Origin: CAISDH01 sp964398805
GTDB lineage: Archaea > Micrarchaeota > Micrarchaeia > Micrarchaeales > Micrarchaeaceae
Length of the DNA stretch: 29,002 bases
Direction of reading: 5' to 3'
NCBI GenBank assembly: GCA_964398805.1
Contig: CAYNNI010000036.1
Span: 1-29,002, forward strand
Positions 7,497-15,310 of this stretch are shown here, in pieces (the first letter of the stretch is position 1; the number at the start of each line of letters is the position of its first letter). The notes under the pieces were generated by a model. That model was not told the origin of the DNA. It saw only the letters and a list, made by a program, of their open reading frames with translations, and searched no databases. Both the position numbers and the translations under genes were made by a program.

Positions 7497-7802
7497 TCAC
7501 GCAACGTCGATGCTGGAGTCCTTGTAGCCTATGCTTATCAGCGCCTTCTTCGTGGCAAGCTTGTGGTCGCCTTGCAGCTCTATGACGCTGTTCTTGGATG
7601 TGCCACCGCACGCCAGGAGGCGCTTCAGGTTCTTCGCGGTCTTCTCCATCTCATCCTGGCTTATCCCTTCCACGACCGTGACCAGCTTGTCGAACTTGGC
7701 CTTCTTCGTGTAGACCCTGATCTTGGTCTCGGTTTCCCTCTCAAGGACATTGCATACGCAGATCTCCAGCGGCAGTCCGCAGTTCGGGCAGATGTCCGGC
7801 AT
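7497..7802 (-). CDS. Translation initiation factor aIF1 (SUI1 family)
   Basis: A 101-aa SUI1-fold protein that binds the small ribosomal subunit at the P site and checks start-codon choice. The N-terminus has a zinc-finger-like CPNCGLP...CVC arrangement (C5, C8, C15, C17), followed by the SUI1 core: KLVTVVEGI, then KRLLACGGTSKN with ELQGDHK, ending in the beta strand before IDVA. These are the hallmarks of archaeal aIF1. ATG 7802 directly follows the L29 stop with no gap, as in the classical archaeal L29-SUI1 arrangement. Downstream, however, the usual rnp1 and S17 genes are replaced by kae1 and bud32. Confidence 0.93.
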   Translation of the reverse strand: MPDICPNCGLPLEICVCNVLERETETKIRVYTKKAKFDKLVTVVEGISQDEMEKTAKNLKRLLACGGTSKNSVIELQGDHKLATKKALISIGYKDSSIDVA

Positions 7803-7976
7803 TTAATCCTTGGCACCTCTTTCTCTAAGCACTGTGTTTATCCGTGCGACTGTCCTTCTGATCTCGCGCGTCTTGACGATCTTGCTCTGCACTCCCGTGG
7901 ATGCCGCCTTGCTTTTCTCTATGTTCAGCTCAAGGATGAGTTGGTCGCGGGCGGTCTTGAGTGCCTCGCTGGTCAT
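7803..7976 (-). CDS. Large-subunit ribosomal protein L29 (uL29)
   Basis: A 57-aa ORF from ATG 7976 to TAA at 7803. The sequence begins MTSEALKTARDQLILELNIE, and ends REIRRTVARINTVLRERGAKD. The C-terminal R-E-I-R-R-T-V-A-R-I-x-T-V-L-R-E-R block is the hallmark of archaeal L29. Identity is reinforced by the aIF1 gene starting on the next base. The start is decided by a strong AGGAGGT seven bases upstream. The same frame is open a little further upstream (IKIKEVKA, which also resembles the L29 beginning KEIR) but holds no start codon before a TAA. Confidence 0.85.
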   Translation of the reverse strand: MTSEALKTARDQLILELNIEKSKAASTGVQSKIVKTREIRRTVARINTVLRERGAKD

Positions 7977-7983
7977 TGCCTTG

Positions 7984-7990
7984 ACCTCCT
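7984..7990 (-). promoter_or_regulatory. Strong Shine-Dalgarno sequence that sets the L29 start
   Basis: AGGAGGT on the minus strand, with seven bases between it and ATG 7976. It is one of the strongest ribosome binding sites in the window. It decides a start that would otherwise be uncertain, because L29-like residues continue upstream without a start codon. Confidence 0.6.
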
Positions 7991-8037
7991 TTATCTTTAT
8001 CCGCTCACCATCATATGCAGTAGATTCTGGGCTTTAA

Positions 8038-8050
8038 GGTTTAATAACCT
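8038..8050 (-). promoter_or_regulatory. TATA-like promoter of the L29-aIF1-kae1-bud32 operon
   Basis: GGTTATTAAACC on the minus strand, centre near 8044, predicts a start near 8018. The leader of about 42 nt contains the Shine-Dalgarno sequence. This is longer than most leaders in the window. Confidence 0.4.
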
Positions 8051-8169
8051 TCGCGCGACCTTCGGAAGTGCCCTCCACGGGCCCTTTTCCGCCGATTCAC
8101 GGCAAGCCCGGCGCCCTTCTATGACGCCGTAAATATGGTTGCGGGCAGCCTGCCGAAGCGCGCAGTTGG

Positions 8170-8180
8170 CTTTTTATACT
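8170..8180 (+). promoter_or_regulatory. TATA-box promoter of lonB
   Basis: CTTTTTATACT, centre near 8175, predicts initiation near 8201, about six bases before ATG 8207. This supports the internal ATG over the in-frame start at 8135, which is upstream of the box. Confidence 0.55.
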
Positions 8181-8206
8181 CTCTACGCGCAATAATACAG
8201 AACGAA

Positions 8207-10147
8207 ATGGCCCAGTTCAAGACCACCGCCGACATAAAGATCCCAACAAGCCTGATAGACCAGGTGATAGGGCAGAGGAAGGCGGTCGAGATAATCAAGA
8301 AAGCGGCAAAGCAGAGGAGGAACGTTTTTCTCGTTGGCAGTCCTGGGACGGGCAAGACCATGCTCGCGCAGGCGATGGCGGAGATGCTGCCGCCTACAGA
8401 GCTGGAAGACGTGCTCGTCTACAAGAACCCAAACGACGAGAACGTGCCGATAGTCAAGGCGATCAAGACCTACCCCCATGCAGTCCAGGGCGGGAAGCTC
8501 GGCGACGGGCAGGGGCGCCTGCTTCTCCAGAAAGAGCGCATGAAGAACCGCACATCACTGGGCAGGGGCAATTCCCTGGCGTCGCCGATAGTGCTTGTGC
8601 TCGTTGTGGGGCTTTTCGCGCTTTCCCTGAGCGGCTACATAAAGGGCTACGAGATAATCGTCCTAGCCGCGCTCATACTCGGCATCATGATCTTCGGTTC
8701 AGTTTTTGTGCTTGTAGGCGGTCTGGTGAGGCGCGTCGGCCTCCCCGGAATGTTCGACGGCAGCGAGCCCAAACTCATAGTTGACAATACGGGCCTCGCG
8801 CACGCCCCGTTCATAGACGCCACGGGCAGCAAGGCGGGCGCGCTTTTCGGCGACGTTCGCCACGACCCTCTTCAGTCAGGCGGGCTAGGGACTCCGGCGC
8901 ACCTCCGTGTCGAGAGCGGCGCAATACACAAGGCAAACAAGGGCGTGCTCTTCATCGACGAGGTCTCGAGCCTCGACCCGAGGTCGCAGCAGGAGCTCCT
9001 CACAGCAATGCAGGAAAAGAAATACTCGATAACCGGCCAGAGCGAGATGAGCTCCGGGGCGCTCGTCAAGACAGAGCCTGTGCCTGCGGATTTCATACTG
9101 GTCGCGGCAGGCAACTTCCAGGACATACAGAACATGCGCCCGGCCCTGAGGTCGAGGATACGCGGCTACGGCTACGAGGTCTACATGGAATCCACGATAG
9201 ACGACAACGCCGCGAACCGCGAGATGCTCACAAGGTTCATAGCGCAGGAGGTGCGCAAGGACGGCAAAATCCCGCACTTCGACGTGCAGGCGGTCGACGA
9301 GGTGATAGAGGAGGCGCGCCGGCGCGCAGGCAGGAAGAAGAAGCTCACCCTCATACTCAGGGACCTTGGCGGCCTCGTGCGCGCAGCGGGAGACCTCGCA
9401 ACGGAGCGCGGGAGGGATGTCGTGACCCGGGAAGATGTTGTCTCTGCGAAGGAGCTCGCAAGGTCCATAGAATCACAGGCAGTATCGCAGTACATAGACT
9501 ACAGCAAGGATTACCGCGTTTTCGAGAACCACGGCTTCGGCGTCGGAAAGGTCAACGGCCTTGCCGTGATGGGCACCTCGGACATACTCTCCTCAGGTCT
9601 CGTTATGCCGATAGTGGCCGAGGTCACTCCCGCAAGCTCGCGCGCAGAAGGCAAGTTCATAGCCACGGGAAGGCTGGGCAAGATCGCAAGCGAGGCGGTA
9701 AAGAACGTCAGCGCGATAATCAAGAAGCACATGGGCCGCGATGTCGCGAACTTCGACATGCACGTTCAGTTCCTGCAGACCTATGAAGGCGTGGAGGGCG
9801 ACAGCGCAAGCATAGCCGTCGCTGTCAGCGTAATATCCGCGATGGAAGGCATTCCGATCGACCAGGCGCTTGCGATGACCGGCTCGCTTTCGGTGAGGGG
9901 CGAGGTACTGCCGGTGGGCGGAGTTACGCAGAAGGTCGAGGCCGCGATAAACGCTGGCCTGAAGGCAGTAGTGCTCCCCAAGAGCAACCTGGACGACGTT
10001 TATCTCGACAAGGACCAGTTGAAGAAAATAAAGCTGCTTCCCGCTGGCACGCTTGCGCAGGTTCTCGAATTCTCGCTCAAACCAGGCGCGCGGAAAGCCG
10101 CACTTATAAGCGAGCTCAAGAAGCACGAGGCGTATAAGGGTGCCTGA
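8207..10147 (+). CDS. lonB: Membrane-anchored archaeal Lon protease (LonB)
   Basis: ATP-dependent protease facing the cytoplasm from the membrane. The 646-aa protein starts at MAQFKTTADIKIP. Order of parts: Walker A GSPGTGKT (44-51), a two-helix membrane hairpin inside the AAA domain (about 125-175, SPIVLVLVVGLFAL and then IIVLAALILGIMIFG), Walker B VLFIDEVSS, the arginine-bearing ALRSRIRGYGYEV, and the C-terminal protease domain. The catalytic dyad is S533 in GDSAS and K576 in VTQKVEAA, with the canonical 43-residue spacing. All active residues are present. The last eight bases overlap the topoisomerase VI gene, so the two are probably cotranscribed. Confidence 0.95.
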   Translation: MAQFKTTADIKIPTSLIDQVIGQRKAVEIIKKAAKQRRNVFLVGSPGTGKTMLAQAMAEMLPPTELEDVLVYKNPNDENVPIVKAIKTYPHAVQGGKLGDGQGRLLLQKERMKNRTSLGRGNSLASPIVLVLVVGLFALSLSGYIKGYEIIVLAALILGIMIFGSVFVLVGGLVRRVGLPGMFDGSEPKLIVDNTGLAHAPFIDATGSKAGALFGDVRHDPLQSGGLGTPAHLRVESGAIHKANKGVLFIDEVSSLDPRSQQELLTAMQEKKYSITGQSEMSSGALVKTEPVPADFILVAAGNFQDIQNMRPALRSRIRGYGYEVYMESTIDDNAANREMLTRFIAQEVRKDGKIPHFDVQAVDEVIEEARRRAGRKKKLTLILRDLGGLVRAAGDLATERGRDVVTREDVVSAKELARSIESQAVSQYIDYSKDYRVFENHGFGVGKVNGLAVMGTSDILSSGLVMPIVAEVTPASSRAEGKFIATGRLGKIASEAVKNVSAIIKKHMGRDVANFDMHVQFLQTYEGVEGDSASIAVAVSVISAMEGIPIDQALAMTGSLSVRGEVLPVGGVTQKVEAAINAGLKAVVLPKSNLDDVYLDKDQLKKIKLLPAGTLAQVLEFSLKPGARKAALISELKKHEAYKGA

Positions 10148-11267
10148 CGCAAATCCGCAATCCAAATCCAGGCGCGCCAAGGATGCGAAGTCGCAGCTTG
10201 AGCAGTTCGGCGGCGAGATAGTCAAGGACGCCGAGAACGGCAGGAACCTGAAGTTCGTGACCTTGGCAAGAACCCGCTCCAATGTCGCGTTCGATGAGAA
10301 GGGCGGTTTCCTATCGCTGGGCAGCGCCCAGGAGGAGCGCAACTTCCTGAACATCGCGCAGTCAAAGCGCTTCATGCAGACAATCGCCATAGCAGCGAAG
10401 TGCCACAAGTTCCTGAGGGAGGACCTAAGCACCTCGATAAGGGGCCTTTTCTACCAGCTAAAGTACTCACTCGGGGATGACGTAGACGAGAACATATTCA
10501 ACGAGCAGTCGGAGTCGAACCCTCTGATAGAGGATCTGGAAGTGGCTCTAGGACTGAAGAGGGAGGATCTGCGCCTCAACGCGAATCGGAAGGGCGTGGT
10601 GGCGGGCAACATGCGCGTGGTCGACAAGTTCGGCGGCGAAACGGTCGAGATAGACGTGAGCAAGGCGGGCCGCAGCGGCTGGGCCATACCGAGCGACGTC
10701 GACAATGATATCGAGTTCGTGGACGTGAAGGCCAAGTACGTGCTCAGCGTCGAGAAGGACGCGCTGTGGCAGCTTCTCAACCAAGACGGATTCTGGAAGA
10801 AGGAGAACTGCATACTCGTGTCTCCGCAGGGCCAGGCATCCCGCGGGACGCGAAGGCTCATCAGGAAGCTTGCAGACCAGAACCTGCCTGTTTACGTTTT
10901 CAACGACGCTGATGCGTGGGGCTGGTACATATACTGGACCATAAAGACCGGCAGCATCAACCTTGCCTACATGGGCAAGGAGATAGCCACGCCCGAGGCG
11001 CGATTCATCGGAGTGACCATGTCTGACATCGAGCATTACAGCTTCCTGAAAAGCCTCACGATGAGGGCCACCGAAGTCGACATCAAGAGGGCGCAGGAGA
11101 TGCTCGGATACCCCTGGATAAGCAGGCACAGGGAATGGGCGGAAGAGCTCAAGAAGGTGCTCAAGACGAAGACCAAGCTCGAGCAGGATGCGCTTCAGGG
11201 CCCGAGGCTCACGTTCGTCGACGACTACATAAGGGAGAAGATAAAGAGCAAGGCCTTCCTTCCGTGA
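10140..11267 (+). CDS. top6A: DNA topoisomerase VI subunit A (Spo11-like)
   Basis: DNA-cleaving subunit of type IIB topoisomerase, which relaxes and decatenates DNA with its partner subunit B. 375 aa, starting at a GTG that overlaps lonB. The winged-helix CAP domain carries the catalytic tyrosine Y105 in SIRGLFYQLKY. The Toprim domain shows E205 (VEKDALWQ) and D256-A-D258 followed by A-W-G-W-Y-I. The family usually has Pro where this protein has Ala259, a mild departure beside the metal site. The end (FVDDYIREKIKSKAFLP) matches family length. Subunit B, often adjacent in archaea, is not in the window. Confidence 0.94.
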   Translation: MPDANPQSKSRRAKDAKSQLEQFGGEIVKDAENGRNLKFVTLARTRSNVAFDEKGGFLSLGSAQEERNFLNIAQSKRFMQTIAIAAKCHKFLREDLSTSIRGLFYQLKYSLGDDVDENIFNEQSESNPLIEDLEVALGLKREDLRLNANRKGVVAGNMRVVDKFGGETVEIDVSKAGRSGWAIPSDVDNDIEFVDVKAKYVLSVEKDALWQLLNQDGFWKKENCILVSPQGQASRGTRRLIRKLADQNLPVYVFNDADAWGWYIYWTIKTGSINLAYMGKEIATPEARFIGVTMSDIEHYSFLKSLTMRATEVDIKRAQEMLGYPWISRHREWAEELKKVLKTKTKLEQDALQGPRLTFVDDYIREKIKSKAFLP

Positions 11268-11271
11268 CCTG

Positions 11272-12585
11272 TCAGACCTTGATTACTGGCGCCATGTCGA
11301 GGTTTATCTTCTTGAGCAGCGCCTCTGGATTGTCGTAGTAGTCCCTCACGGCCTCGTTTATGCTCTTCATGTCGCGCTTCCCAAGCTGGTTCAGCCTCTC
11401 AAGTATCGCGGCCCTTACCCTTTCCTCGGCTATTATGTCGGTCGGGGAGACGCCGAGCAGTTTCGACAGCGTGTCCCTGTACGTGACAGAAGGCAGCATG
11501 GTCGATGACTTGTGCGTCCCGTAATCGTACTTGTACAGGTCCGAAAGGAGGACCTGCGTTTCTATGCCGGATATCTCAGATATCTGCGTTATCTTCCTGA
11601 CGGGCGTTCCCGCCATGTATACCGTCGACACTATGATGAGCGCGTCAATCACGGGCACTATGTCCATCGGCACGTTCATCGGCGTGTGCTGCAGCCGGCT
11701 CACTAAGTCGCGCGTGTTCGACGCGTGTATCGTGCCCATGGCAATCTTTCCTATGTTCATCGCGGTTATCATGTCGTTCGCCTCCGCGCCACGCACCTCG
11801 CCCACTATTATCATGTCCGGACGCATCCTTATCGCGTTCTTCACCAGCTCCTCCATCGGCATCTCTTCGCTCGTTTCCAGCTTGACGCAGTTCTCCTGCG
11901 TTGACGTGTCAAGCTCGTACGTGTCCTCTATGGTCACTATGCGCTGCTCCGGCCGAAAGAATGAGAACATCGCATTGAGTAGCGTCGTCTTTCCGCTGGC
12001 CGGCATCCCGCCTATGAGCAGGTTCGCAGGCCTCGTGTGCAGCCCATCCATATAGAGCCAGAACCTCGCCGCCAGCGAATAGTCAAGCTCGTACTTGTTG
12101 ATCAGGTCGATGATGCTCATCGGGTGCCTCTTGAAGTTCCTTATCGTTATGTCGTATCCGAGCGGCGATGTTATTATGTTCGCCCTGCTGCCGTTCGGCA
12201 GATGGATGTCCATTATGTTTCCCTTTACAAGTTCGTTTGTGGCGTATAGCTTGAGCTTGCTCACGAGCCTGATAAGCGCATCCTGGCTGGTTATGCTGCT
12301 GTCCAACTTCTGTTCCCCCCTCTCCGCCCTGTACACGAACATGTTATGCGTGTTGTTTACCATGATGTCCTCGACCGTTTCGTCATCTAGGTACTGCGAT
12401 ATCTTGCCGAAGTCGCCCATGTCGGCGAACATCCTCTCTATTTCTTCGTTGCTGATGCTCGGGTCTATGCTCTTTGCTATGCGCGAGACGAGCAGCTTGC
12501 GCCTAGTGTCATCCGGCACACTGGAGAACTTCCCGACCATCTGCGCAAGTACCGCGTCCTCTACGGATTGAAGCGCGTCGTCCAT
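11272..12585 (-). CDS. Type II/IV secretion-type ATPase (GspE/TadA/archaellar FlaI-like)
   Basis: Cytoplasmic hexameric ATPase that powers assembly of type IV pilus-like filaments or secretion. 437 aa. Motifs: Walker A GGMPASGKTT (192-201), Asp box TIEDTYEL (218-225), Walker B DMIIVGEVRG (257-266) and His box GTIHASN (284-290). The N-terminal half (LDDETVEDIMVNN, then HLPNGSRANI) is the usual GspE/TadA N-domain. Start ATG 12585 lies four or so bases after the predicted transcription start. The partner membrane protein (TadC/FlaJ) and a prepilin peptidase are not in the window. The gene upstream on the same strand is the frameshifted pilin-LamG copy B, a plausible substrate type. Confidence 0.94.
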   Translation of the reverse strand: MDDALQSVEDAVLAQMVGKFSSVPDDTRRKLLVSRIAKSIDPSISNEEIERMFADMGDFGKISQYLDDETVEDIMVNNTHNMFVYRAERGEQKLDSSITSQDALIRLVSKLKLYATNELVKGNIMDIHLPNGSRANIITSPLGYDITIRNFKRHPMSIIDLINKYELDYSLAARFWLYMDGLHTRPANLLIGGMPASGKTTLLNAMFSFFRPEQRIVTIEDTYELDTSTQENCVKLETSEEMPMEELVKNAIRMRPDMIIVGEVRGAEANDMITAMNIGKIAMGTIHASNTRDLVSRLQHTPMNVPMDIVPVIDALIIVSTVYMAGTPVRKITQISEISGIETQVLLSDLYKYDYGTHKSSTMLPSVTYRDTLSKLLGVSPTDIIAEERVRAAILERLNQLGKRDMKSINEAVRDYYDNPEALLKKINLDMAPVIKV

Positions 12586-12590
12586 TAAAC

Positions 12591-12626
12591 CGCAGAGATA
12601 GCTATGCCAAATTATTTATCTCTGCG
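12591..12626 (-). promoter_or_regulatory. Promoter of the secretion ATPase with a perfect 10-bp inverted repeat (candidate operator)
   Basis: CGCAGAGATA at 12591-12600 and TATCTCTGCG at 12617-12626 are exact reverse complements separated by 16 bases. Between and partly within them, the minus strand reads GATAAATAATTTGG, a TATA-like box centred near 12615 that predicts initiation near 12589, four bases before the ATG at 12585. The dyad therefore spans from the TATA box to the start site. That is where an archaeal repressor would block TBP or RNA polymerase. Function is inferred from position. Confidence 0.5.
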
Positions 12627-12718
12627 TGCACGCTGCGGAGGCCTCGGCATACAAATGCCCAAACGCGCCCAGGTGCCCTATCCGCAAGTGTCCCCGCATG
12701 CGCCGTATTGCAAGGTGA

Positions 12719-13629
12719 TCAGTGCAGAGCACATGCGCCGCTCCAGCTGCTCGTATACGTTACGCTGGTAGGAATTCCGTTGTTTCGGTTTCCACTGTAG
12801 CCATTCGCGCCGCCGTTGAGGGGCCACCACGCAACGAGGTTCTGAAGTCGCGCCGGCGCGCCTCCTATGCCCTCCGCATACACGCCCCGAATCTCGACTG
12901 CCGAAAGCGATGTGTTGTAGATCTGGACGTTCGCCATATTTCCTGCGAACCGCCTGTTGTACGGCGCCCCGTACGGGCCTCCGCTAATCTGGTCGAGCTG
13001 TGCGCCTGTGCCCCAATACCGGTTGTTGTTGCCAACAGAGCAAGCGACAGTTATAGAGTTGTCGAGCCTGCCATTTATGTAAATGTTTTCTTTGGTTCCG
13101 TCGCATGTGTAAGAGACTCGCACCCAAGCATTAAGCGAAACCGTCCCCGCGGAAGAGACATACCCGCCATTACCGATGAGAGACAACTTCAAGTAGCCAG
13201 ACGGATCAACTCCAAAGTAGGCGTTATTGGCCTGATTGATGACTATTCCCTCATAATCGCTGTCTCCAGAAAGCGAGGCGGGGTACATCCACGCATCGCC
13301 GGATATTGCGGGCATAGAACCAAGCGTTCCGAGAAGAAATCCGACGCGGCTGGCCTGCCCATCACATTTTGCTACAAACTGCGGCAGCTGCCCGCTGCAC
13401 ACGCCTCCAAGATTTACGTATGCTGCGCTTCCGGGACCGTACAATCTTATGACTGGCACTGTCCCAGCCGCGCCCGCGGCGAGAGGACACCGCTGAAGAC
13501 GCCGAGCCGGAACAACGCCGCGAGCACCACCGAGATGATGAGAATGGCCCACCCATACGTCATGAGGTACTCCATCGCGGACTGGGACCTTAATGCGCTT
13601 GGCGGATTCAGGCAATGAAACCCTAACAT
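12719..13629 (-). pseudogene. Pilin-LamG surface protein with a single-base frameshift (copy B)
   Basis: From ATG 13629 the frame reads MLGFHCLNPPSALRSQSAME, then YLMTYGWAILIISVVLAALF and RLGVFSGVLSPRARLGQCQ, and hits TAA three codons after the Cys. From about 13453 another frame continues VIRLYGPGSAAYVNLGGVCS, then a LamG (concanavalin A-like) fold region of about 230 residues with INGRLDNSITV and VQIYNTSLSAVEIRGVYAEG, ending WSGACALH at 12719. Copy C keeps one frame across this joint (TGCCAAGTC where copy B has TGCCAGTC), so a single lost base explains the break. Restoring it gives exactly 304 codons. The N-terminal block is a type III signal/pilin-like anchor and the LamG part would be extracellular and sugar-binding. 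A strong promoter and ribosome binding site are kept. Confidence 0.8.
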
Positions 13630-13630
13630 T

Positions 13631-13668
13631 GTCCTCCTGAAAAGTAGTGTCCGTGCACTTATATAATT
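13631..13668 (-). promoter_or_regulatory. TATA box and Shine-Dalgarno site of pilin-LamG copy B
   Basis: On the minus strand AATTATATAAGTGC (about 13656-13668) is one of the best TATA boxes in the window. AGGAGGA (13632-13638) lies two bases before ATG 13629. The predicted start near 13637 leaves a leader of only about eight bases, made of the Shine-Dalgarno sequence itself. Such a well-kept start region in front of a broken reading frame is notable. Confidence 0.55.
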
Positions 13669-13703
13669 GCTGGCGCAGTGCCCGCATTCCGAGTTCAGAA
13701 GGG

Positions 13704-14870
13704 CTAGGACGCGGGCAGTATCGCGTTCACGACGAACTCGCTGCTGTACGGCATCAGCGCGTCATAGCCCTCCCCAGTGCCGAAGTAAAGCACCGGCACG
13801 CCCGTTACCTTGGCTATCGAGAGCGCGTTCCCGCCCTTCGCGTCGCAGTCTAGCTTGGTGAGTATTATGCCGTCTATGTGCACGTGCTTTCCGAATTCGC
13901 CTATCTGCTCCGCTATCACATTCCCTGCCGTGCTCTCGCCAACGAATATCGTTATGTCCGGCTTGCACACCCTGACCATCTTCTCTATCTCGCTTATCAG
14001 GCTCCTGTTGGTTTCCTGCCTTCCTGCGCTGTCTATGAGCACAAGCTGGATTCCGTTTGCCTTTGCGTGCGCAATCGCGTCGAACGCGACGCTTGCTGGG
14101 TCGGCACCGTACTTGGTTTTTATGACAGGCACGCCGATGTTCTTCGCATGGAACTCGAGCTGCTCGATCGCCGCTGCCCTGAAGGTGTCTGCCGCGGCTA
14201 GCACAGAGCTCGTGCCCCTTAGCTTGAAGCTGTGCGCGATCTTCGCTATGGTCGTGGTCTTTCCTGCGCCGTTGGGTCCGAGGAAAAGAATCTTTACCGG
14301 GACGGCCCCTTCCGAAATGCGGCGCTCTACCATCTCCCTAAGGCCGATCCTGGCGCCGCTGCCCTCAAGAACCTGCATCAGCGCATCGCGCACGACGTCG
14401 GTTATCTCCTCATCTATCCTTCCGGAGCTTATCTGCCGGTTTCCCAGCTGCGTCCTGATGTCCTTGAGCAGCTCTTCAGCGGTGCTGTACGAAACGTCCG
14501 AGCGCAGCATCGGCTCCTTGAGGCTTTCGGCAAACTTGTCTATCTCCCCTCCGCTCAGCGTGACCTTGCTGAAAAAGACGCCCTTTATTTTCGTGGAGAG
14601 CCTCAGGTCAATTTTCGGCCCTTCAGGCCGGGGCTTCTCCAATCTGGGCTTTTCCACTTTCTGTTCAGCGCCAGCGGGATTGATCAGCCTTCCGGCGTGC
14701 GTCTCTTCCACTTCGGATTTCTCCGCGCGCACCTCAGGGATTCGCGGCGTATCTTCCGGCGCCGCAGGCGATGCTGGCTCCCGGCTTTCCGGCGCCTCTT
14801 CTTTTTTCTCTTCGCGCTTGGCGAAGCCCTTTATCGCATCCGTAAGCTTCTTTCTTAGCCCGTCGAACAT
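13704..14870 (-). CDS. ftsY: Signal recognition particle receptor FtsY
   Basis: SRP-family GTPase that receives ribosome-SRP complexes at the membrane. 388 aa. A basic amphipathic start (MFDGLRKKLTDAIKGFAKRE) is followed by an acidic and proline-rich linker (about 20-90), the four-helix N domain, and the GTPase domain: G1 GPNGAGKTTT (198-207), G2 DTFRAAAIEQL, G3 DSAGRQ, G4 TKLD, and the closing GTGEGYDALMPY. All motifs are complete. It is the last gene of the nop5-to-ftsY operon, two bases after prefoldin alpha. Confidence 0.96.
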   Translation of the reverse strand: MFDGLRKKLTDAIKGFAKREEKKEEAPESREPASPAAPEDTPRIPEVRAEKSEVEETHAGRLINPAGAEQKVEKPRLEKPRPEGPKIDLRLSTKIKGVFFSKVTLSGGEIDKFAESLKEPMLRSDVSYSTAEELLKDIRTQLGNRQISSGRIDEEITDVVRDALMQVLEGSGARIGLREMVERRISEGAVPVKILFLGPNGAGKTTTIAKIAHSFKLRGTSSVLAAADTFRAAAIEQLEFHAKNIGVPVIKTKYGADPASVAFDAIAHAKANGIQLVLIDSAGRQETNRSLISEIEKMVRVCKPDITIFVGESTAGNVIAEQIGEFGKHVHIDGIILTKLDCDAKGGNALSIAKVTGVPVLYFGTGEGYDALMPYSSEFVVNAILPAS

Positions 14871-14872
14871 GT

Positions 14873-15310
14873 CTATACCTGCAAACCGCTGCTGTCCATC
14901 TTGTACTCTATGTCTATAAGCGCGGCCTCGATCTCGCGCCTGTTCTTGGCCAGCCTGTTCAGCACGTCGCTCTTCACGGCCTTCTGGCCGCTTACGAATG
15001 CCTTCGCGTCGTCTACGCCCCTCTCCACGACATAGCCCCCGCCAACAGCGACAAGCACGGAGCTCACGTCCCCGGGTACGGTCCTGACATACACTCCGGC
15101 TCCAGTACCCAGAAGAGTTTCCTTGCCCTTGAGGAGGTCGACGCTCTCCAACGTTAGCTGCGCAGCATCAAGCTCCTGAATCTCGCGCATCACAATCTGC
15201 ACCGAGTTGTTGACCAGCGCGTACTGGCTCTGGTAGACCTGCCTGACATAGCCAAGCTCATCAAGCTCGGACATTCTCTCCTCATTCAAAGCTTCTTCCA
15301 CATGCGTCAC
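14873..15310 (-). CDS. pfdA: Prefoldin alpha subunit
   Basis: Subunit of the hexameric prefoldin chaperone that hands unfolded chains to the thermosome. 145 aa with the family layout: an N-terminal coiled-coil helix (ELDELGYVRQVYQSQYALVN), a central beta hairpin pair (ETLLGTGAGVYVRTVPGDVS) and a C-terminal coiled-coil helix (VLNRLAKNRREIEAALIDIE). The GTG start at 15310 overlaps the last bases of aIF6. Its place between aIF6 and ftsY is the conserved archaeal order. Confidence 0.92.
   Translation of the reverse strand: MTHVEEALNEERMSELDELGYVRQVYQSQYALVNNSVQIVMREIQELDAAQLTLESVDLLKGKETLLGTGAGVYVRTVPGDVSSVLVAVGGGYVVERGVDDAKAFVSGQKAVKSDVLNRLAKNRREIEAALIDIEYKMDSSGLQV

Noticed and set aside
7044..8132. 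Plus-strand ORF of 362 codons over kae1, aIF1 and L29
   Set aside because: Antisense of three recognised genes; no motifs and composition typical of a shadow.
12645..12662. Short hairpin GGCAT-ACAA-ATGCC after copy B as a terminator
   Set aside because: Stem is only five base pairs without a T run; archaeal termination does not need such a hairpin.
13447..13465. Programmed -1 frameshift to express pilin-LamG copy B
   Set aside because: No slippery heptamer or obvious stimulating hairpin at the joint; a simple one-base deletion relative to copy C explains it.
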